From the NCBI RefSeq assembly GCF_008630915.1, contig NZ_CP043909.1:3224001-3288000 (forward strand): 64,000 nt of DNA, given 5' to 3'. Below are positions 59,261-64,000 of this stretch, piece after piece. Source of the stretch: Acinetobacter suaedae. Its GTDB lineage: Bacteria > Pseudomonadota > Gammaproteobacteria > Pseudomonadales > Moraxellaceae. The notes beneath the pieces are model-generated. The model saw nothing but the letters and a program-made list of their open reading frames with translations, did not search any database and was not told where the DNA came from. The position numbers and the translations under genes were made by a program. Within the stretch, counting starts at the first letter, position 1; each line of letters opens with the position of its first letter.

Positions 59261-60586
59261 CTATAATTTAAAAAGTTTTTCATAAAACTCTTTTTGCATC
59301 AACTTTGTAAAATTTGAGTTATGCCATAAAATAGTGAACCTACCGCCAAATATATAACACTTTCTTTTTAGCTCCTGTACTCTTCTCAAAGATGTTTCAT
59401 CTAATTTCAACCCCATATAGCTATACAAAGTAACATCCATAAAAATTAAAGGTATGATCTTTATATTAATGATTCTATTTTCAACAGGATCAAATGGCAC
59501 ATATTCAAAACTAGTTCCACATCTAAAGCCTATATGTTCTGCATAACCAAGAGTGCTATCATATACAAGACCAGCAGCCTCCAAGTTTCTTAACGTATCA
59601 GGATATTTAAATCTTAGATAATGCATACGACCACCAACATCTTGATTATAATCTGGCAGAACTTCTCGTAGATTTCTTATTTCATTATGAATCATATTCT
59701 TGCTTAGATATGTTCCATAACTTGGATGTAACCCTATTTCATGATTTCTATTAGTTATACGCTCAATTAACCTAATAATTGCTGAGTCTGTTATTTTGTA
59801 ATCAGCATCTAAAATTGTATCCCCTCCACAAATAAAATAAAAACGACTTATAATGTTATTTCTTTCTGAAACATCCATTATCCATTCAAAAGTATTATAT
59901 GGATCAAAGGGGTGAAGCTCCTCTTTATTCACATATGACCAAAAACTTTTTACAAAAGCCAGCAAATTTTTATCAACTTTTAAATCATAAAGTGCGAACT
60001 TAAAAAACTGGCTAAAACTCTTACAGAATAAATAACGAGATGGTCGATCAACATCATGTGTTACCACCATCTCATACTTATGTTCTTTTAATTTAATTTC
60101 AGGCCAACTTCTCAAAATTACTTGTCTTAATATATCCAACCATTGATCAACAATTGGAAATTCTAAATAACCATAACGAAAAGCATGACTTTCTTTATAA
60201 AAATATCGACCATGATTATCTAATGTTTCTACTCCAATTTCCTCTAAGCGGTTTAAACACCAATAAGCCAGCCCTAAAATATCATAATGGCAGTATGTAT
60301 TTCCGCCAACAGTCTCAAATACAACACCCTCACCTAAACCTGGACTACTTATCCCACAACCCAATAGATCAATGAAACCCTCTTCATTAGGATCCCATTG
60401 TTTACATCCCAGTTTTGAATATCCAAATGTACGAAAACCCTCATTGGGATTATCAAAAACAATAGCAGAAGTTATATTTTCATTGTAAAGATAAAGATTC
60501 CCACCTAAGAGGTCAATTTTTAGGTCAATTGAATATCTTTCTCTTAAAAGGCCAATTAACCAACCTATTTGGCTTTGATTAAACAT
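59261..60586 (-). CDS. NodB-like polysaccharide deacetylase family protein
   Basis: 441 residues. The N-terminal ~170 residues (DUF7033-like) are of unknown role. The C-terminal part is a NodB-type fold: motif 1 THDVDRP (about residue 175), motif 2 HEIGLHPSYGT (about residue 285) supplying the metal-binding histidines, motif 3 region GGRMHYLRF and YPDTLRNLEAAGLVYDSTLGY, motif 5 ILWHNSNF (about residue 423). The metal triad Asp-His-His seems intact, so it is probably an active deacetylase on a sugar or a cytoplasmic precursor (no signal peptide). It belongs to a block with an ATP-grasp and a GNAT gene. Confidence 0.8.
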   Translation of the reverse strand: MFNQSQIGWLIGLLRERYSIDLKIDLLGGNLYLYNENITSAIVFDNPNEGFRTFGYSKLGCKQWDPNEEGFIDLLGCGISSPGLGEGVVFETVGGNTYCHYDILGLAYWCLNRLEEIGVETLDNHGRYFYKESHAFRYGYLEFPIVDQWLDILRQVILRSWPEIKLKEHKYEMVVTHDVDRPSRYLFCKSFSQFFKFALYDLKVDKNLLAFVKSFWSYVNKEELHPFDPYNTFEWIMDVSERNNIISRFYFICGGDTILDADYKITDSAIIRLIERITNRNHEIGLHPSYGTYLSKNMIHNEIRNLREVLPDYNQDVGGRMHYLRFKYPDTLRNLEAAGLVYDSTLGYAEHIGFRCGTSFEYVPFDPVENRIINIKIIPLIFMDVTLYSYMGLKLDETSLRRVQELKRKCYIFGGRFTILWHNSNFTKLMQKEFYEKLFKL

Positions 60587-60613
60587 ATATAATATAACTC
60601 CAAAACCAATCCA

Positions 60614-61603
60614 TCAAAGTTTAACTAATTTTAAATCAATAAATACACCTAAAATAATAGTCTTAATAAAAGGCTTTAGAATGATTTTTTTTGCACCCTT
60701 ATAACTATATAATACTTTCAATGTATTCAATAAGCCTGTTTTCAATAATCTATTAATATAGATCATTGTATTAATATCTTCTTTTTCTATAGATATATCA
60801 AAGAGCATGTCCAAAAACTCTGGATTATTTTTAAATGTAAATAAACAAGAAGCCCAAAACTTAGCATTTACTTCCATGAATACAAAATCTTGGCGTTTAT
60901 GACAGTATTTATACTCAGCTAGCCCCCATCCATCATACTTATAAGTTTCAACAAATTTTTGGGTTAATTGATCCAATCGACTATCTTCTATTTTTTTTAT
61001 AATAGTCGCCGAACCTCCTGTTCGAGGATAACTTTCTTCTTCAAAGTGAGAAAAGGAAGTAAGAATTCTGCCGTTCTTAGCCAAGAAAGCTACGCCATAG
61101 GTTCCCTTACTATCAATTAGCTCTTGAAATATTAAATTTTCATGAGGAAGATTTTCTACATCAGAAAAACGGTTAGCCTTCCCTCTTAAGCCACCACCTT
61201 TTTCATTTTTTTCCTTATAGAACAATGGAAAAGAGCTGCTTTTTAGCTCATTAAACTCTAACATTAATGGAATAGGTAACGATACCTGTCGACAATGATT
61301 TAAAAAGTTTACCTTATCAAAAACACCTAGACTTTCTTTTTTCATTTTTATTTTTCCAAGTTGAACATCTCCTTTTCTTAATAATGCTTCTGTAGATGGT
61401 GCGCCAGTTGGTACTATGACTCCAAGATCATTAATTTCATCATAAGTTCGCACTGTAATAATATCATCATATACCTCATCGCTCTTTCCTTTCTTTTCAT
61501 CAAGTAAAAGAACACCGACAACCCTTTTAGAAGAGTTTTCTTTAATGAATCTAGCTATTACAATCGCCTGATCACTAAACGGCTGTAAAATGTAATAAAT
61601 CAT
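60614..61603 (-). CDS. ATP-grasp family ligase
   Basis: 329 residues. ATP-grasp fold: lid/B-loop in PLFYKEKNEKGGGLRGKA (about residues 127-144), then IFQELIDSKGTYGVAF, GLAEYKY and the Mg-binding FVFMEVNAKFWAS (about residues 248-260). These proteins make amide or peptide-like bonds via acyl-phosphate. In a capsule locus with a uronic acid sugar (ManNAcA), it may attach an amino acid or amine to a carboxyl; this is inference. It lies 15 bp behind the GNAT gene. Confidence 0.82.
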   Translation of the reverse strand: MIYYILQPFSDQAIVIARFIKENSSKRVVGVLLLDEKKGKSDEVYDDIITVRTYDEINDLGVIVPTGAPSTEALLRKGDVQLGKIKMKKESLGVFDKVNFLNHCRQVSLPIPLMLEFNELKSSSFPLFYKEKNEKGGGLRGKANRFSDVENLPHENLIFQELIDSKGTYGVAFLAKNGRILTSFSHFEEESYPRTGGSATIIKKIEDSRLDQLTQKFVETYKYDGWGLAEYKYCHKRQDFVFMEVNAKFWASCLFTFKNNPEFLDMLFDISIEKEDINTMIYINRLLKTGLLNTLKVLYSYKGAKKIILKPFIKTIILGVFIDLKLVKL

Positions 61604-61618
61604 TCTTCTTAAATCTCT

Positions 61619-62206
61619 TTACCTAGTTGCACGCTTTTCTCCCCAAAGAAAGAAAAAGCTCAGTGTATTGGTCAATATTGAAAAAATATTCCTTCCAAAG
61701 AACTTTAGTAAATAATTTTTTTCTATGTAGTTTACACCAGATTTTTTTGTAGATTTAATCGAAGCTTCATTTACAGCCTCTATAACACACCACATCTTTT
61801 TATTTTGCTCAGAACAATATTTTTTTTGAGAAGCAAGCAGAATACCCCTAATACCCCTCCCTCTAGCAACCGACTCTACATAGGTAGAACTTTCTCTAGC
61901 CTCATTATTGTAAGTTGGTAATGAATCATTCCACTCTGTACTTAAAGGTGTGTGCAAAAAAGAATACCCTAATACTTGATAATTTTCTATATATAGAAAC
62001 AATCTCCATGTATCCATTCCTTTGCGCTTCTGAATATACGCATTTAATCTCTCTGAAATTACAAAATCGGAAAGAATAGATGTTTGAGTAAGAGATAAAT
62101 CTATAACATTTGTCAAAGAATTATTCTTTGAAATATTGTTTAAATCATAATAGAAAATATATCTTTTTTTCAGAATGTATTTCTCAATAAAACTATATGA
62201 CCGCAT
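61619..62206 (-). CDS. GNAT-like acetyltransferase of the capsule locus
   Basis: 195 residues. N-terminal half unusual; the acetyl-CoA loop is visible as YVESVARGRGIRGILLASQKKYC (split; about residues 109-131, R-x-x-G-x-R/G). The end is a hydrophobic-basic tail (FFLWGEKRA). Overlaps the wzx end by 14 bp. Substrate unknown; probably modifies a K-unit sugar or its amino acid. Confidence 0.7.
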   Translation of the reverse strand: MRSYSFIEKYILKKRYIFYYDLNNISKNNSLTNVIDLSLTQTSILSDFVISERLNAYIQKRKGMDTWRLFLYIENYQVLGYSFLHTPLSTEWNDSLPTYNNEARESSTYVESVARGRGIRGILLASQKKYCSEQNKKMWCVIEAVNEASIKSTKKSGVNYIEKNYLLKFFGRNIFSILTNTLSFFFLWGEKRATR

Positions 62207-63557
62207 CTAAGCTCCATTTAATAAAAAATACTACTCCTAAAACAGGAACAAGATATAATATATTTGTTCTCATTATATTAATAAGAGAGACTTTAGCACG
62301 AATAAAATAATAAGATATCATTAAGAAATAAACTATTGCGCTTACAACAGCAAAAAGCTGAATCGCACTATCTGCTCCTACTTCCAAACCAATTGCAACA
62401 AATAAAGCGCCAAATCTTGCAAAAAAAGTGAGCAGTTGCGAAATCAAAGCCTCTTTTTGAAGCTCTAAAACCACAGTTAAATTTGAAAGTGGAGTCCATT
62501 GAAACTGTAAAAAAATCCAAGGTGCTAACCATTGAGCATACTCACCAGCCTTATACCATTGCTCTCCAAGCACAAATGCAAAAAGTTCAGGCCCAAAAAC
62601 AATAAGAATAGCCGTGGGTAGGCACCCCAGTTGGACTAGTTTTTTATTAAACTGTAAAACAAGTGTATTTAAACGCCCTTCGCGATTTGCTTTTGGTGCT
62701 TCTGATAAGAACACACTTCCTATTGCCTGACCAATCAAACTTATAGGCAAAGAAACTAACTTCAATGTTAATGCATACAAGCCTGCAACAGTTGCACCAA
62801 ATAAACTTAAAAAAACCAAAGGTGCGAGCTGTAAACTTGCGGTATTAAATAATCCAGTCCACGTAGAGTAAATTGGAAAACTTTTATAGCGTTTTGCAAC
62901 AGCTTTGATCTGAACAAACTGAACCTTGCGAAACTCTTTGGTATTCCTAATGGCTTGTAGAGATAGCTTTAAACTACCAGCACCTTGACCAACAGCCTGC
63001 CCAAGCAACAAACCCAGAGCTGATAACTTAAAAGTACTTAATTGAATCAGCAATGTCACTATCGACTGTATTACTCTCGTACTGGCAATCGCTTTATATT
63101 GCTTTTGCCTTACACACCATGCATTACAAATCTGATACAATCCAATAAAAAAAATAGAGAATGGTAATAACCATAGATAAGAAGCAAGTTGTGGAGCATT
63201 TAGTAAACTTGCAATAGGCTTCGACAACAAAATAGTAGAAACACTTGCAATGAACGTTGTAAATAATAAGCATAAAAAAGCTAAAACTGTTATAGCAACT
63301 GTATCTTCTATCTTCTCAGGTAAATGAATCGCCAACTCATAGCGCCCATTTGCCACCACAGTAAAAAAAGCAAGTAAAGCAACAAAAGCTGCCAATATGC
63401 CAAAATCACTAGGGCTATATAGTCGAGTAAGAAATGGCGTTGCAGCAATTAGTAATAATTGCGCCCCAGCCGTTCCACCAACCAGCAATCCAACCGACTT
63501 TAACAAGCCTCCTTGAGCATTTAGTTTTCGATTCACTTTTTCAAGAAGGCTGTTCAC
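62193..63557 (-). CDS. wzx: Wzx-type repeat-unit flippase
   Basis: 454-residue MATE/PST-family polysaccharide flippase with about 12 membrane spans; moves the lipid-linked K unit across the inner membrane. N-terminal GGTAGAQLLLIAATPFLTRLYSP (split) is the common Wzx beginning. The start is a GTG at 63557, 2 bp behind the aminotransferase stop. Confidence 0.9.
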   Translation of the reverse strand: MNSLLEKVNRKLNAQGGLLKSVGLLVGGTAGAQLLLIAATPFLTRLYSPSDFGILAAFVALLAFFTVVANGRYELAIHLPEKIEDTVAITVLAFLCLLFTTFIASVSTILLSKPIASLLNAPQLASYLWLLPFSIFFIGLYQICNAWCVRQKQYKAIASTRVIQSIVTLLIQLSTFKLSALGLLLGQAVGQGAGSLKLSLQAIRNTKEFRKVQFVQIKAVAKRYKSFPIYSTWTGLFNTASLQLAPLVFLSLFGATVAGLYALTLKLVSLPISLIGQAIGSVFLSEAPKANREGRLNTLVLQFNKKLVQLGCLPTAILIVFGPELFAFVLGEQWYKAGEYAQWLAPWIFLQFQWTPLSNLTVVLELQKEALISQLLTFFARFGALFVAIGLEVGADSAIQLFAVVSAIVYFLMISYYFIRAKVSLINIMRTNILYLVPVLGVVFFIKWSLDAVI

Positions 63558-63559
63558 GA

Positions 63560-64000
63560 TTAATGTCCAAAAGCAGCAACGATCTTTAATTGATCTTCAA
63601 AAGACAAATACGGATGCATAGGCAAGCTCATAACTCTTTCCGCAATTGCATCACCCACAGGTAACACCACACTTGCATCTGCTACTGCAGGTTGCTTATT
63701 CAAAGGAATCGGATAATGTACAGCCGTTGGAATCCCTTGAGCTTTTAGTTTTTCCTGAACATCTGCACGATTGTCGACCTGAATCGTATACTGTGCCCAT
63801 GCACTGGTATTATCTGGCTCAAGATATGGCGTTGTCTGGATACCCGCCTGATTAAATAACTGGTTATAAACTTCAGCTACTTTTTGACGTGCCTGCATTT
63901 CATCATACAAAATTTCTAGTTTTGGTAACAAAATAGCAGCCTGAATGGTATCTAAGCGACTATTCACACCCACACGGATATGGTGGTAACGCTTATCCTG
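63560..64000 (-). CDS. DegT/DnrJ/EryC1-type sugar aminotransferase (partial, 5' end outside window)
   Basis: C-terminal 146 residues of a PLP aminotransferase. The visible part starts YHHIRVGVNSRLDTIQAAIL, the conserved N-x-R-x-D-x-I-Q-A-A region of WbpE/VioA-type enzymes, and ends VVLPVGDAIAERVMSLPMHPYLS. The PLP lysine lies upstream outside the window. It likely aminates a UDP-keto sugar, linking to an acetyltransferase in the locus, but the ring position cannot be deduced. Confidence 0.88.
   Translation of the reverse strand, partial: QDKRYHHIRVGVNSRLDTIQAAILLPKLEILYDEMQARQKVAEVYNQLFNQAGIQTTPYLEPDNTSAWAQYTIQVDNRADVQEKLKAQGIPTAVHYPIPLNKQPAVADASVVLPVGDAIAERVMSLPMHPYLSFEDQLKIVAAFGH

Overview
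This window looks like an Acinetobacter chromosome. That is inferred from the AT-rich gammaproteobacterial sequence, the capsule (K) locus flank order pgm / galE-pgi-ugd-galU, the lldP-lldR-lldD-dld cluster next to it, and the many genus-typical proteins. A partial parA at the left edge and a perfect chromosomal parS site at 21.2 kb place it in the origin-proximal part of the chromosome.

Layout. 0-2.4 kb: parA (partial), a SirB2-like membrane protein, bolA, two tandem identical tRNA-Gly(GCC) genes, and a small GNAT gene bracketed by a 40-bp direct repeat that carries the tRNA terminator. 2.4-12 kb: an MHS-type transporter and a valine/isobutyrate catabolic operon (HIBYL-CoA hydrolase, enoyl-CoA hydratase, acyl-CoA dehydrogenase, acyl-CoA synthetase, mmsB, mmsA) with a divergent LysR regulator. 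12-17.1 kb: D/L-alanine catabolism (cycA-like permease, RidA, dadX, dadA, divergent Lrp/AsnC regulator). 17.2-24 kb: TonB-dependent receptor, rraB, GNAT, rluA, parS, an atypical DapB paralogue, a 7-bp tandem repeat tract, an EamA transporter and a 47-residue zinc-ribbon protein. 24.3-27.3 kb: a two-gene Hachiman anti-phage system (hamA nuclease, hamB helicase). 27.4-33 kb: methylcitrate cycle (GntR regulator, prpB, prpC, acnD), with Hachiman sitting directly behind acnD. 33.3-38.9 kb: a ~265-bp MITE, tyrB, dld, lldD and lldR. 38.9-40.6 kb: lldP with two LldR-type operators upstream. 40.9-64 kb: phosphomannomutase/phosphoglucomutase, then a long minus-strand capsule biosynthesis locus that runs off the right edge.

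How the parts fit. Valine breakdown by the mms operon ends in propionyl-CoA, which the prp cluster converts to pyruvate and succinate. The lld/dld genes oxidise lactate and the dad genes oxidise alanine, so the left two thirds is largely a carbon-scavenging region. The capsule locus encodes UDP-Glc/Gal supply (galU, pgi, galE, pgm), UDP-ManNAcA synthesis (mnaA, mnaB), a Gdr/Fnr/Itr set for a 6-deoxy-HexNAc first sugar, three glycosyltransferases, Wzx and Wzy. It also carries an unusual ATP-grasp / GNAT / NodB-like deacetylase group that may decorate the polymer. Three glycosyltransferases plus one initiating transferase suggest a tetrasaccharide K unit (inference).

The strongest non-gene signals are parS; paired palindromic operators for the prp and lld regulators; a two-copy three-hairpin repeat family with apparent compensatory base changes; and the GNAT cassette flanked by terminator repeats at the tRNA-Gly locus. 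All functional statements rest on reading motifs by eye; no database search was possible.
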